Shown in pieces: positions 44,088 to 53,392 of a DNA stretch of 64,000 bases. A program made the position numbers and the translations under genes. Origin of the DNA: an uncultured Bacteroidota bacterium (GTDB lineage Bacteria; Bacteroidota; Bacteroidia; Flavobacteriales; Flavobacteriaceae); assembly GCA_902597545.1 (NCBI GenBank), contig CACJYD010000006.1:16224-80223 (forward strand), in the 5' to 3' direction. The notes below the pieces were generated by a model. It did no database searches, was not told where the DNA came from, and worked only from the letters and a program-made list of their open reading frames with translations. Positions within the stretch are counted from its first letter, which is position 1. Every line of letters starts with the position of its first letter.

Positions 44088-45026
44088 ATGAAAAATTCAT
44101 TTAAAATAATTTTTATGGGAACCCCAGACTTTGCAATACCAAGTCTAGATTCATTATACAAATCACAACACAACTTATGTTGTGTTGTTACTGCAGCTGA
44201 TAAAAAACAAGGAAGAGGATTGAAAGTAGTTAGTAGTCCTGTAAAAAATTATTGTTTAAAAAATACAATTAAGGTTATTCAACCTGAAAATTTTCACAGC
44301 CAAGAGTTTCTTAATGAGATTATTGGTTACAAACCAGATATAATTGTTGTAGTTGCTTTCAAAATATTGCCAAAAAAACTATGGGAAATACCAAAATTAG
44401 GTACCATTAATATTCATGCATCAATATTACCAAATTTAAGAGGAGCTGCTCCCATCAATTGGGCAATAATTAATGGATTAAAAAAAACAGGGCTGACTAG
44501 TTTTTTTATTAATGAGGGTGTGGATACTGGAGATATTATTAAGATTAAAGAAATAAAGATCAATGAAGATGATAATTTTGGTTCTTTATATGACAGGTTG
44601 AGGAGTTTAAGTGGGAACTTTATACTAGACACCATAGATGAAATACAAAAGGTTAACGGTAAACCTCAAGTAAATACTAAAGATTTATTAACTGCTCCTA
44701 AATTAAATAAAGAAAACACAAAAATAAACTGGCTTGAAGATGGAAAAAAAATTGTAAAAAAAATCAAGGGTCTATCCCCAATTCCAGGTGCTTGGTCTAG
44801 AATAAAAGATTCTAATAAAATTATCAAAATTTATGATTCTTTATTTCATGAATTAAATCATGATTTTGAAATTGGAAAAATGTATATAGAAAGTAGTAAT
44901 AAATTGATGGTAGCTGTTAAAAAGGGGGCTATAGAAGTTTTAAGTTTAAAAATAGAGGGGAAAAAAAGAATCTCTGGACTAGATTATATTAACGGACTTA
45001 AAAATAAAACCATAAAACTTATATAA
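44088..45026 (+). CDS. fmt: methionyl-tRNA formyltransferase
   Basis: Formylates initiator Met-tRNA using 10-formyltetrahydrofolate. 312 residues. N-terminal IIFMGTPDFAIPSLDSL, folate region QPENFHS, catalytic NIHASILPNLRGAAPINWAI, SFFINEGVDTGDII, and a C-terminal tRNA-binding barrel with GLSPIPGAWS. The stop is immediately followed by the TTG of algH. Depends on the folate pathway represented by folP and folE. Confidence 0.97.
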   Translation: MKNSFKIIFMGTPDFAIPSLDSLYKSQHNLCCVVTAADKKQGRGLKVVSSPVKNYCLKNTIKVIQPENFHSQEFLNEIIGYKPDIIVVVAFKILPKKLWEIPKLGTINIHASILPNLRGAAPINWAIINGLKKTGLTSFFINEGVDTGDIIKIKEIKINEDDNFGSLYDRLRSLSGNFILDTIDEIQKVNGKPQVNTKDLLTAPKLNKENTKINWLEDGKKIVKKIKGLSPIPGAWSRIKDSNKIIKIYDSLFHELNHDFEIGKMYIESSNKLMVAVKKGAIEVLSLKIEGKKRISGLDYINGLKNKTIKLI

Positions 45027-45572
45027 TTGAATAAAGGAAAGATTTTAGTTTCTAATTTTACTATTTTGAATGATCTTGAATTTAACAAGTCCGTAATAAT
45101 TATTGTTAAAGATGATGAAGAGGCTACCATTGGATTTATACTTAATAAAAAATCAAAATATATTATCTCAGATTTGAATGAGTCATGTAAAGGATTAGAT
45201 TTATCAATTTATGAAGGGGGTCCAGTTGCAATGGATTCAATACATTTCATACACAAAAAGTGTAAGTTCTTGAATGATAGTATTAAAATAACTGATGACT
45301 TATATTGGGGAATGAATTTCAAATTAGCTGTAGAATTATTAAAGGAAGATAAAATAAGTAAAAATGATATTAAATTTTTCCTAGGATATTCTGGATGGGA
45401 AAAAAATCAATTAAAAGGTGAATTAGATGAAAACTCATGGTTGCTATCGAACAATTTCAAAACTAAAGATATATTGAAAACGTCAAATCTATTTTGGAAA
45501 AAAAAAATCAACGAATTTGGCGAGTACTATAAAATTTGGTCTAATTCACCAGATAACCCTAATCTCAACTAA
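45027..45572 (+). CDS. YqgE/AlgH family protein
   Basis: 181 residues of UPF0301: NKGKILVSNFTILNDLEFNKSVIIIV, the segment EGGPVAMDSIHFIH and FFLGYSGWEKNQLKGELDENSWLLS. Starts with TTG directly after the fmt stop. Reported roles in other bacteria are regulatory but unsettled. Convergent with the aminotransferase gene by 8 bases. Confidence 0.92.
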   Translation: MNKGKILVSNFTILNDLEFNKSVIIIVKDDEEATIGFILNKKSKYIISDLNESCKGLDLSIYEGGPVAMDSIHFIHKKCKFLNDSIKITDDLYWGMNFKLAVELLKEDKISKNDIKFFLGYSGWEKNQLKGELDENSWLLSNNFKTKDILKTSNLFWKKKINEFGEYYKIWSNSPDNPNLN

Positions 45573-46392
45573 TAAAATTATTAAGCATAGTTATTATTTT
45601 TTTTGTTTTACTGCAATCATAATCCTTTTTTCGAAACTTGGTTACAGAAAAAATACCTTGAGCTATGTTTGTTCCAAAAATTTCATCAGATTGAGTTATA
45701 TCGAAAGTTGATAAATCTTGTTCACATAGTTCAAATGAGCTACTGGATAAAATTTTAAATAAATTCTTTCTTAAAACTCCATTCAAACATCCAGATTTTA
45801 AAGTTGGTGTATAAATTTTTTCATCTTTGATTATAAAAAGGTTTGAATTTATAAATTCAGAAACTAATTTATCCTTATTAAGAAGAATACAATTATCAAA
45901 TCCATTTTCACTAGCATATATTGACGCAACTACATTTATAATTTTGTTATTTGTCTTAATGGATGAAATTAATTGGTTATCTAAGTAATAGTCCTTGTAC
46001 AGATCAACTTCATAATGACCTTTATTTAATTCGTAAGTATTGTAGTTTATCGATTCGCAAGAGATAATAAATGATGGCGTATTTTTTTTAGGTTTATATT
46101 TTCCACCTGAAAATCTAAATATATTAATTCTTATTCTAGAATTTCTAGTTTGAGAAATACTATTATGAATTTTAATAATATTTTCCTTAAAAAATTCAGG
46201 TGTATATTTATCTGGAATATCTAGCCTAATAATTCTCATAGAGGACATAAGTCTAAAGTAATGATCTTCCCAAAATAAAATTTTGTCATTAAAAATAATT
46301 AGAGTTTCAAAAACAGCATCGCCATAAAGAAACGCTCTATTATTAATTAATTGATCTGAAAGATCAGTAATCTTACCGTTAAAATTAATCAT
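45565..46392 (-). CDS. PLP-dependent class IV aminotransferase
   Basis: 275 residues with the fold-type IV pattern: FLYGDAVFETLIIFNDKILFWEDHYFRL at the N-terminus, the PLP Lys in the ISSIKTNNKIINVVASIYA region, and CILLNKDKLVSEFINSNLFII and TPTLKSGCLNGVLR later. Members are branched-chain aminotransferases or aminodeoxychorismate lyases; the short length favours the latter (pabC-like, folate), but I cannot decide. Downstream of the START-like gene by 9 bases. Confidence 0.88.
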   Translation of the reverse strand: MINFNGKITDLSDQLINNRAFLYGDAVFETLIIFNDKILFWEDHYFRLMSSMRIIRLDIPDKYTPEFFKENIIKIHNSISQTRNSRIRINIFRFSGGKYKPKKNTPSFIISCESINYNTYELNKGHYEVDLYKDYYLDNQLISSIKTNNKIINVVASIYASENGFDNCILLNKDKLVSEFINSNLFIIKDEKIYTPTLKSGCLNGVLRKNLFKILSSSSFELCEQDLSTFDITQSDEIFGTNIAQGIFSVTKFRKKDYDCSKTKKIITMLNNFIS

Positions 46393-46401
46393 TAAAAAAA
46401 G

Positions 46402-46785
46402 TTAAGAGGATCCAAGAACTTGTTTTAAATCAGCAATTTGACTTTCCCAAAGCATTTTTGATTCCTCAACTTCATCTTCTTCGGAAAAATCTGTTACCAT
46501 TAATGAAACATCTTTAGTTAATTCATCAACAACAATCTTTATTTCAAAATAATAATTATCATCTTCTTCTAACCATTTAAATTTGACAAACTGATTGTTC
46601 TTAGAAGAAATTAATTCAGCTTGTTCCTCAACACCATCCCAAAAAAAGGAGAATATTTTTCCTCTAGAGTTAACATTATCAGCATACCATTCAGAAAGAC
46701 TCGAAGCGCTTGAAATATACTGATATAACATGTTTGGTGAGGCCTGTATAGGAAATTCAAGTTCATATTTAATTTTATCTGACAT
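46402..46785 (-). CDS. START-like (SRPBCC) domain protein
   Basis: 127 residues: KIKYELEFPIQASPNMLYQYISSASSLSEWYADNV, FSFFWDGVEEQAELI and FKWLEEDDNYYFEIKI, the Bacteroidota START-like family with a helix-grip pocket. Acidic C-terminal half. Ligand unknown. Cotranscribed with the class IV aminotransferase, a conserved pairing as I remember it. Confidence 0.88.
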   Translation of the reverse strand: MSDKIKYELEFPIQASPNMLYQYISSASSLSEWYADNVNSRGKIFSFFWDGVEEQAELISSKNNQFVKFKWLEEDDNYYFEIKIVVDELTKDVSLMVTDFSEEDEVEESKMLWESQIADLKQVLGSS

Positions 46786-46847
46786 CTCAAGGCAATATAT
46801 ATATTAAAATTGAACTTCAAAAGAAAAAATATTTTTTTTCTTTCATG

Positions 46848-46878
46848 TTTGACTCTTCTTATTTAGTTTATATATTTG
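46848..46878 (+). promoter_or_regulatory. promoter of tRNA-Met (TTTG-N19-TATATTTG)
   Basis: TTTG at 46848-46851 and TATATTTG at 46871-46878, spaced by exactly 19 bases, with the -7 box ending 11 bases before the tRNA. Confidence 0.8.
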
Positions 46879-46889
46879 AGCCTCAATTT

Positions 46890-46963
46890 GGCGAGGTAGC
46901 TCAGGCGGTTAGAGCGTCGGATTCATAACCCGGAGGTCGGGAGTTCAAGTCTCCCCCTCGCTA
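46890..46963 (+). tRNA. tRNA-Met, elongator-like (anticodon CAT)
   Basis: Cloverleaf with acceptor GGCGAGG/CCTCGCT (terminal G-U), D-arm GCTCAGGCGGTTAGAGC, anticodon loop TTCATAA and T-arm GGAGTTCAAGTCTCC. The base pair next to the loop is an A/C mismatch. A G-U first pair and ordinary D-arm argue against an initiator; tRNA-Ile with modified CAT is a less likely alternative. Its last three bases are the hisS stop codon on the other strand. Confidence 0.93.
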
Positions 46964-48328
46964 CAATTTTTGATAATTATTTATAAAATCTTTAAAATCA
47001 TAATCCTTTTCATTGCCTGAAACCATATTCCTAATTTTAATGAAATTTTGTTGATTCTCAGACTCTCCATAAATTAAAACATCTTTGAAATTATTTTTAT
47101 TAGCAAATGAAAATTGTTTTGATAATTTAATATTGTCAGGATAAATAAATACTTTCTTTCCTAATCCTCTCAATTCACCTAATAGATTTAAAATTTTACA
47201 AATATATTCCTCTCCGAAATTAATAACTAAAATATCGTTGTTGAGTGCTATTTTTTGTGGAAAAAGTTCTTTATCATTAATAACATGAAATATTCTGTCA
47301 AGACCAAACGATATACCAATTCCGGAATTATTCTTAAGATTAAAAGCCTCTGTTAGATTTTCATACCTACCACCACCTCCTAAGGAGCCAATATTTGAAT
47401 CTGATTTTAAATTAACCTCATATATCATTCCAGTATAATATTCTAATCCTCTTGCGAGAGATATATCAAAATCTATATTGATTAATTTTTTGTCTTGACC
47501 TATCATATTTATTATAGTTTCTAAATCAGAGAATAATTTTAAATCATTATCACTTAAATAATTCTTAATTAATTTCAAATATTCCTGATGATTAGGATTT
47601 TTATTAATAATATCGAAAAGTTTATCAATTTCACTAGAATTTTTAAACTTAGATTTGAGTTCCTCCTTAGTTTTCTCTGCGCCAATTTTATCAATTTTGT
47701 CCAATGAAATGACAAAGTCATTAAAATTATCTTTGATACCAATTTTTTTTGCTATTGCGTTTAAGACTTGCCTGTGATTTATTTTAATCACAACATCATT
47801 TAATTGTAGTTTTCTGAAAACTGATGAGTATAATTGAATCATTTCAAACTCTAGTAATATTGAATCTGAGCCAATAACGTCTGCATCACATTGAGTAAAT
47901 TCCTGATATCTGCCTTTTTGTGGCCTGTCTGCTCTCCAAACATTTTGAATTTGAAATCTTTTAAAAGGAAAAGAAATTTCATTTTGATGCTGTGATACAT
48001 ATCTAGCTAGTGGAACAGTCAAATCAAATCTAAGTCCCTTTTCAGAAATTGATGAAATAAAATCACTATAATTTTTATTATTAAATGCCTTTAAATCTGC
48101 TTTTGATATTTTTTCACCTGAATTTATAATATTGAAAAGGAACTTGTCACCCTCTGTCCCATATTTATGATATAATGTTGATCTTCTTTCAATTGATGGA
48201 GTTTCTATTTCGTTATAACCAAAACTTTCAAAAGTTGAGCTTATAATATCAATTATATATCTTCTTCTTTGTAAGGTTAAAGGATTAAAATCTCTAGTAC
48301 CTTTGGGATTTAATGGTTTATTTGACAT
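46961..48328 (-). CDS. hisS: histidyl-tRNA synthetase
   Basis: Charges tRNA-His. 455 residues. Class II motif 1 begins with PKGTRDFNPLTLQRRRYIID; motif 2 and active-site segments are RFQIQNVWRADRPQKGRYQEFTQCDADVIG, the His signature LARGLEYYTGMIYE and motif 3 SLGGGGRYENL and GISFGLDRIF. C-terminal anticodon domain from about 365. Last gene of the rpsF-rpsR-rplI-hisS run; its TAG lies within the tRNA-Met 3' end. Confidence 0.97.
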   Translation of the reverse strand: MSNKPLNPKGTRDFNPLTLQRRRYIIDIISSTFESFGYNEIETPSIERRSTLYHKYGTEGDKFLFNIINSGEKISKADLKAFNNKNYSDFISSISEKGLRFDLTVPLARYVSQHQNEISFPFKRFQIQNVWRADRPQKGRYQEFTQCDADVIGSDSILLEFEMIQLYSSVFRKLQLNDVVIKINHRQVLNAIAKKIGIKDNFNDFVISLDKIDKIGAEKTKEELKSKFKNSSEIDKLFDIINKNPNHQEYLKLIKNYLSDNDLKLFSDLETIINMIGQDKKLINIDFDISLARGLEYYTGMIYEVNLKSDSNIGSLGGGGRYENLTEAFNLKNNSGIGISFGLDRIFHVINDKELFPQKIALNNDILVINFGEEYICKILNLLGELRGLGKKVFIYPDNIKLSKQFSFANKNNFKDVLIYGESENQQNFIKIRNMVSGNEKDYDFKDFINNYQKL

Positions 48329-48375
48329 TTATAACCAAATATCACTCTTTTTGAAAAAAATAAAAAATTAAGGGA

Positions 48376-48825
48376 TTACTTTTGTTCTTTAATAACTTCA
48401 AATTTAAGTTCAAAGTTAACTTCTCTGTGTAATCTAATATTTGAGGAATAATTACCTGTTTTCTTGATGCTTGAACCTAATTGAATGAATTTTTTTTCTA
48501 TTTCTATTCCGTTTTCAGCTAATTCCTTTGAAATCTCACTGGAAGTAACAGAACCAAAAAGTTTATCACCCTCGAGAGCTTTAGCACTTATTTTTAAATC
48601 TAACTTTTCAAGCTTTTTCACAATCTTATTGGCCTCATCAATTGCTTTTTTCTGCTTATTTTGAGATTGCTTAATTTTTTCTTGAAGAACTTTTTTATTA
48701 GATTCAGTAGCTAGAATAGCTAAGCCATTAGGAATCAAAAAGTTTCTGCCGTATCCATTTTTGACAGTGACAAGGTCATCTTTAAAACCTAAATTTTCTA
48801 CATCTTCTTTTAAAATCAATTCCAT
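48376..48825 (-). CDS. rplI: 50S ribosomal protein L9
   Basis: 149 residues. Signature MELILKEDVENLGFKDDLVTVKNGYGRNFLIPNGLAILATE, a long connecting helix rich in Lys and Gln (about 45-80) and a C-terminal domain LFGSVTSSEISKEL. Seven bases separate it from the rpsR stop. Normal length. Confidence 0.97.
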   Translation of the reverse strand: MELILKEDVENLGFKDDLVTVKNGYGRNFLIPNGLAILATESNKKVLQEKIKQSQNKQKKAIDEANKIVKKLEKLDLKISAKALEGDKLFGSVTSSEISKELAENGIEIEKKFIQLGSSIKKTGNYSSNIRLHREVNFELKFEVIKEQK

Positions 48826-48832
48826 TTTAAAA

Positions 48833-49120
48833 TTATTTTAATAAATCAGATTGATAGGGTAATAAAGCTAAGTGTCTTGCCCTTTTAATTGCAACTGAAA
48901 CCTTTCTTTGGTATTTTAAGGATGTACCAGTTAATCTTCTTGGAAGGATTTTTCCTTGTTCGTTTATGAATTTCAATAAATAATCAGGATCCTTATAATC
49001 GATATATTTAATACCAAGTCTTTTAAATCTACAATACTTCTTTCTATTTTTTGTAGATATATCTAGTGGTGTTAAATATCTTATTTGTCCCTGATTACTG
49101 TTTAAATTCATATCAGCCAT
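48833..49120 (-). CDS. rpsR: 30S ribosomal protein S18
   Basis: 95 residues. Core [62 protein letters not shown] matches S18. Extended N-terminus of about 25 residues ([16 protein letters not shown]). The ATG shares one base with the rpsF stop, giving coupling. Confidence 0.97.
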   Translation of the reverse strand: MADMNLNSNQGQIRYLTPLDISTKNRKKYCRFKRLGIKYIDYKDPDYLLKFINEQGKILPRRLTGTSLKYQRKVSVAIKRARHLALLPYQSDLLK

Positions 49121-49467
49121 TATACTTTATCTTTTTTTAATTTTTTTCTTCTTTTAACAGCCCAATTATTAGCATCTTTATCAAGAGAAACATTCAAATA
49201 TCTCATAATCCTCTCATCTCTTTTAAGTTCTGTCTCATAAAGTTCAATTACGTTAACTTCTGAATCATATTCAAAATCAATAAGTGCATAAAAACCACTT
49301 AATTTCTTTTGGATTGAGTAGGCTAATTTTTTTAGTCCCCAATTTTCAACATCAATGATTTTACAACCATTATCCTTTAAAAATTTCTCATACTTCTTAA
49401 TTGCATCTTTGACCTGATCTTCGGACAATGCAGGGTTAAGAATAAAAACAGATTCGTAATGCCTCAT
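49120..49467 (-). CDS. rpsF: 30S ribosomal protein S6
   Basis: 115 residues: [56 protein letters not shown], ending in a Lys-rich tail. S6 partners with S18 in the small subunit, encoded next door. First gene of the rpsF-rpsR-rplI-hisS run with a full promoter just upstream and a leader of about six bases. Confidence 0.97.
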   Translation of the reverse strand: MRHYESVFILNPALSEDQVKDAIKKYEKFLKDNGCKIIDVENWGLKKLAYSIQKKLSGFYALIDFEYDSEVNVIELYETELKRDERIMRYLNVSLDKDANNWAVKRRKKLKKDKV

Positions 49468-49478
49468 AAATTAGGTCG

Positions 49479-49509
49479 CAAAAATACTGTTTATCTCGAA
49501 ACAAACAAA
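49479..49509 (-). promoter_or_regulatory. promoter of rpsF operon (TTTG-N19-TATTTTTG)
   Basis: On the minus strand TTTG at 49509-49506 and TATTTTTG at 49486-49479 are spaced by exactly 19 bases. The -7 box is 12 bases from the ATG. Confidence 0.7.
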
Positions 49510-49520
49510 AAAAATAAAAT

Positions 49521-51938
49521 TTAATTATAAGGATCAACGTCAATTAAAACCTTAACAGATCTAAATTCAGGATAATTGTGGAATTTCTTTAATATTTTTT
49601 TTAGTAATGTTTTTTGCTTTAACAGGTTTGAATCCAAACCAATTTTCAATAAAATATTAACTATGAAAAAATTATTAATCCTTGATACTAATGGATACTC
49701 AGGGCCTAAAACTTCCATGTTGCTGTTCTGATTTAAGGTGGCAGCAAGCCACTTAGAGCTATTATAAAGTTTATCATTTTTTTTACTTTTCATGGAAATT
49801 TTAATTAATCTTGAAAATGGAGGATAGTTAAATTCTAACCTTTGATCAATTTGGTTCTTATAAAAATTTAAATCATCATTTTCAAAAATTCTTCTGTTTA
49901 CATAATGGTTAGGGTTTTTTGTTTGAATTAAAACCTTTCCTCTACTTACTGACCTACCTGCCCTACCAGCAACCTGCTTTATTAATTGAAAATATCTTTC
50001 ATGTGATCTAAAATCTGGATAGTTTAATAAAAAATCAGATTCTATTACGCAAACCAACGAAACATTAGAAAAATCCAGCCCCTTTGTAACCATTTGAGTA
50101 CCAACTAAAATTTGATAATCATTATTTTCAAAACCTGAAATTATTTTTTTAAAACTTGTCTTTTTTCTAGTTGTATCATAATCCAGTCTTCCCACTCTAT
50201 ACTTGGGATATAATTTTTTAATTTCGTCTTCTACAAGTTGAGTACCCATTCCTTTTCTTTCTAGGGTTTGTAATCCACACGAATTACAAATTTTTGACTC
50301 ATTTTTACTAAAACCACAATAATGACATTTTAATATTCCTTGGTTCAAGTGAAATGTTAAACTTACATCACAATTTGGACATTGATCAACAGTAAGACAA
50401 GCACTACATTGAAGAAATGTTGAATATCCTCTTCTATTTCTAAAAATTATAATTTGTTGATTTTTTAATAAAGTGCTTTCAATCTCTTCCTGCATAATTT
50501 TAGGAATAACAGAAAAATCATGATCATCATCACCTAAAAAAATTAATTCAGGTAATTCAAAGTTTCCAAATCTTTTATTTAATTCTACATATGAATACTT
50601 ATTATTTAACGAATTGTGTAAACTTTCAATACTAGGTGTTGCTGAGGCCAATAAACATCCAGCATTATGTAGTTTTGATAAATAAACTGCTAGATCTCGA
50701 GCATTATATAGTGGGCTACTTTCAAACTGTTTATATGATGTTTCATTTTCTTCATCAACTATAACCAATCCAAGATTTTTAAATGGTAAAAAGATAGATG
50801 ATCTTGCTCCCAATATAAGTTTTGGACTCTTAGAATCAACCAAATCATTCCAAATTTCATATCTAATATTTGGATTAACACCAGAGTGATATACATGTAA
50901 GTTTTTAGGAAAATATTTTTCAAGCCTTAACACTAACTGTGTGGTTAAGGCAATTTCAGGAACTAGAAATAATACGTTTAAATTTTTATTAATTATTTCT
51001 TTAATTAATTCAATATAAATTTCAGTTTTTCCAGATGAAGTTACCCCTTTGAATAAAACAACTCTTTTCTCATCTAACTCCTTCTTGATATTATTTAATG
51101 CTTTTTGTTGATCAAATGTTAAATCAATTGACTTATTTAAATTGTTACTTGTTAAATCAAATCTATCTATTATTATCTTTTTTTTTAATAGAATATTCCT
51201 TTTAAATAATGTGTTTATAATTGCTGATGAAACATCTAAATTTTCAGTCAATTTTTTTTGAGACTCTTTATAGTTTGAATCTTTTTCTAAAAAATAATTT
51301 ATAATTTTTATATGGTTTTGACTTCTTAGTTTAAGTTTAGAAAGATTATCATTGGTTATTTCTTTATTTAATTGAAAAAAAATTTCAGTTTTAGGTTTGT
51401 ACTTATCATAGATTTCCTCCTTAATTTTTACAGTATTATTTATTGCAAGTTCATTAATTAGCTTAATTGAATCTTTTCCAAATAATTTAACAACATCACT
51501 TAATGATATTTCATCAAAACCGGCCATATTGTTGAAAAGATTTTTTGATTTTTGACTTAAATTAGGATCGATTTCATTGGTCAAAATTTCAATTACAGTT
51601 TCACTCTTAATAAGAAAAAGTTTTGGAAGTGCGGTTTCTAGCACCTTACCTATTGGACACATATAGTAATCAGCTATCCAGCTAAAAAATTTAATCTGAT
51701 AATCACTAATACAAGGTTTATCGTCAATTATATATTCGATTTCTTTTAACTCATAGTCATAATTTTTATCCAAAAATTTTCTGAAAACAACAGCAGTATA
51801 AAACTTTTTCTTTCCGAAGTTTACAACTACCCTTGAACCATTTAATATATTGTTAAACTCCTCTTTAGTAACAGCATAATTAAAGGTTTTATCAATGGGT
51901 AAAGGTAAAACTACTTCAATGGAATTTTTAACAATCAA
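49521..51938 (-). CDS. priA: primosomal helicase PriA
   Basis: Restarts stalled replication forks. 805 residues. N-terminal 3'-DNA-binding domain (about 1-100), winged helix, then helicase: Walker A LFKGVTSSGKTEIYIELI, DEEN box (IVDEENETSYKQ), eight zinc-binding Cys in CSACLTVDQCPNC and CHYCGFSKNESKICNSC, and motif V/VI region AGRAGRSVSRGKVLIQT. The family DEEH box reads DEEN here. Length normal for Bacteroidota. No tight operon partner. Confidence 0.97.
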   Translation of the reverse strand: MIVKNSIEVVLPLPIDKTFNYAVTKEEFNNILNGSRVVVNFGKKKFYTAVVFRKFLDKNYDYELKEIEYIIDDKPCISDYQIKFFSWIADYYMCPIGKVLETALPKLFLIKSETVIEILTNEIDPNLSQKSKNLFNNMAGFDEISLSDVVKLFGKDSIKLINELAINNTVKIKEEIYDKYKPKTEIFFQLNKEITNDNLSKLKLRSQNHIKIINYFLEKDSNYKESQKKLTENLDVSSAIINTLFKRNILLKKKIIIDRFDLTSNNLNKSIDLTFDQQKALNNIKKELDEKRVVLFKGVTSSGKTEIYIELIKEIINKNLNVLFLVPEIALTTQLVLRLEKYFPKNLHVYHSGVNPNIRYEIWNDLVDSKSPKLILGARSSIFLPFKNLGLVIVDEENETSYKQFESSPLYNARDLAVYLSKLHNAGCLLASATPSIESLHNSLNNKYSYVELNKRFGNFELPELIFLGDDDHDFSVIPKIMQEEIESTLLKNQQIIIFRNRRGYSTFLQCSACLTVDQCPNCDVSLTFHLNQGILKCHYCGFSKNESKICNSCGLQTLERKGMGTQLVEDEIKKLYPKYRVGRLDYDTTRKKTSFKKIISGFENNDYQILVGTQMVTKGLDFSNVSLVCVIESDFLLNYPDFRSHERYFQLIKQVAGRAGRSVSRGKVLIQTKNPNHYVNRRIFENDDLNFYKNQIDQRLEFNYPPFSRLIKISMKSKKNDKLYNSSKWLAATLNQNSNMEVLGPEYPLVSRINNFFIVNILLKIGLDSNLLKQKTLLKKILKKFHNYPEFRSVKVLIDVDPYN

Positions 51939-51989
51939 GATTTAGAGCAAGTTTAATTAATTTAGCAATTTACTTATTTAATATAATTT

Positions 51990-52571
51990 ATGGAATTAAT
52001 TATTGCTAGTCATAATGAAAATAAGGTTTTAGAATTCAAAAAAAAAATTGGAAAAAATTTTTTAATAAAAAGTTTGTCAGATATCGGTTTTATAGAAGAT
52101 ATCCCTGAAAATGAGGATACAATAAAAAAGAATGCTATTTTCAAATCAAATTACATACATAAAAAATATAATTGTAATGTTTTTTCAGATGATACGGGTC
52201 TGGAGATTCAGGCACTTAATAATGAACCAGGTGTTAGATCTGCTAGGTACTCTGGTGAGAATAAAGATTCATTTAAAAATATTGAATTAGTGTTAAAAAA
52301 ACTAAAAGGTTTTTCAAATAGAAAAGCAAGGTTTAAAACAGTAATTTCATTAATTATAGATAATAAAAATTATTGTTTTGAGGGAGTAGTTAATGGAACA
52401 ATAATTGATAAACCTAAAGGGGATTCGGGTTTTGGATACGATCCAATATTTGTTGCAAATGATATGAATAAAACTTTTGCTGAAATCTCATTGGAAGAAA
52501 AAAACAAAATAAGTCATAGAGCAATTGCAACAAATAAATTAATTGATTTCATAAACAAAAAAAGATTTTAA
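51990..52571 (+). CDS. rdgB: non-canonical purine NTP pyrophosphatase (RdgB/HAM1)
   Basis: Removes ITP, dITP and XTP from the nucleotide pool. 193 residues: IIASHNENKVLEFKK at the start, NAIFKSNYIHKKYNCNVFSDDTGLEIQALNNEPGVRSARYSG, and the C-terminal GDSGFGYDPIF followed by SHRAIA. Upstream of the secreted CarboxypepD-like gene by 17 bases. Divergent from priA. Confidence 0.97.
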   Translation: MELIIASHNENKVLEFKKKIGKNFLIKSLSDIGFIEDIPENEDTIKKNAIFKSNYIHKKYNCNVFSDDTGLEIQALNNEPGVRSARYSGENKDSFKNIELVLKKLKGFSNRKARFKTVISLIIDNKNYCFEGVVNGTIIDKPKGDSGFGYDPIFVANDMNKTFAEISLEEKNKISHRAIATNKLIDFINKKRF

Positions 52572-52588
52572 TGTAAGTTTACAAATTC

Positions 52589-53350
52589 ATGAAATTTAAT
52601 ATTTGGTATTTTTTATTTTTTATAATTATTTCAAAGTCATCCTTTGCTCAAGAAAAAGTTATTGGAATAATAGAAAATGATGCAGATTCAAAACCAATCT
52701 CAAATGTCCATGTTATTAATTTGAACTCCGTTGTTGGTACTATTAGTAACAAAGATGGAGTATTTGAAATAGATGCTAATGTTAATGATACTCTTTTCTT
52801 TTCTTATCTGGGTTTTAAATCAATTAAAGTAAGAGTAACTAATGATCTTATAAAGTTTAAGAATTCTAAAATTAAGCTAACAGAATTAGCTTATGCTCTT
52901 GAAGAAATTATAGTTACACCATACAAATTAACTGGATATCTTGAAATAGATGCGAAAAATGTACCAATTAGTAATTCTTACAGATATAGTATACCTGGCC
53001 TACCTACAAAAGGTTATGAAGCAGGCTCAAGAAACCCTGGAGCAATAAGTAAAGTTTTTGGGGCAATATTCAATCCAGTAGATTTTCTTTACAATCTTTT
53101 TGGTAAAAAACCAAAACAACTTAAAAAACTTCAACTAATGAAAGATGATTTTAGAATAAGGGAACTATTAAACACCAAATTTGATAGAGAAACCCTAGTT
53201 GAGCTACTACAAATTCAAAAATTTGATTTAGATGAAATTTTAAGAAATTGTAGTTATTCCGAAAGTTTTATAGTAGGTGCCAATGATTTACAAATTCTTG
53301 AGGCAATTAGTCAATGCTATGAAGAATTTAAGTTATTAAACAGAAAGTAA
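52589..53350 (+). CDS. secreted protein with carboxypeptidase-like regulatory domain
   Basis: 253 residues. Signal peptide ending KSSFAQ. A CarbopepD_reg_2 beta-sandwich (about 22-110): VIGIIENDADSKPISNVHVINLNSVVGTISNKDGVFEI and FFSYLGFKSIKVRV, with ALEEIIVTPY resembling the start of a TonB-box region. There is no barrel; the last 100 residues are mostly charged helices. Typical small periplasmic or surface protein of Bacteroidota, function unknown. Probably cotranscribed with rdgB. Confidence 0.85.
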   Translation: MKFNIWYFLFFIIISKSSFAQEKVIGIIENDADSKPISNVHVINLNSVVGTISNKDGVFEIDANVNDTLFFSYLGFKSIKVRVTNDLIKFKNSKIKLTELAYALEEIIVTPYKLTGYLEIDAKNVPISNSYRYSIPGLPTKGYEAGSRNPGAISKVFGAIFNPVDFLYNLFGKKPKQLKKLQLMKDDFRIRELLNTKFDRETLVELLQIQKFDLDEILRNCSYSESFIVGANDLQILEAISQCYEEFKLLNRK

Positions 53351-53371
53351 TCTCTTATAATATTTTAACAT

Positions 53372-53379
53372 TATCTTTG
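53372..53379 (+). promoter_or_regulatory. TAnnTTTG -7 box upstream of purB
   Basis: TATCTTTG ending 13 bases before the purB ATG; same variant as at folE. Confidence 0.65.
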
Positions 53380-53392
53380 CATTTTTCATTTT

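Noticed and set aside
46820-46843. A/T-only inverted repeat (AAAGAAAAAA with TTTTTTCTTT)
   Set aside because: Homopolymer-like palindrome in very A/T-rich DNA, upstream of both flanking genes, so unlikely to be a terminator.
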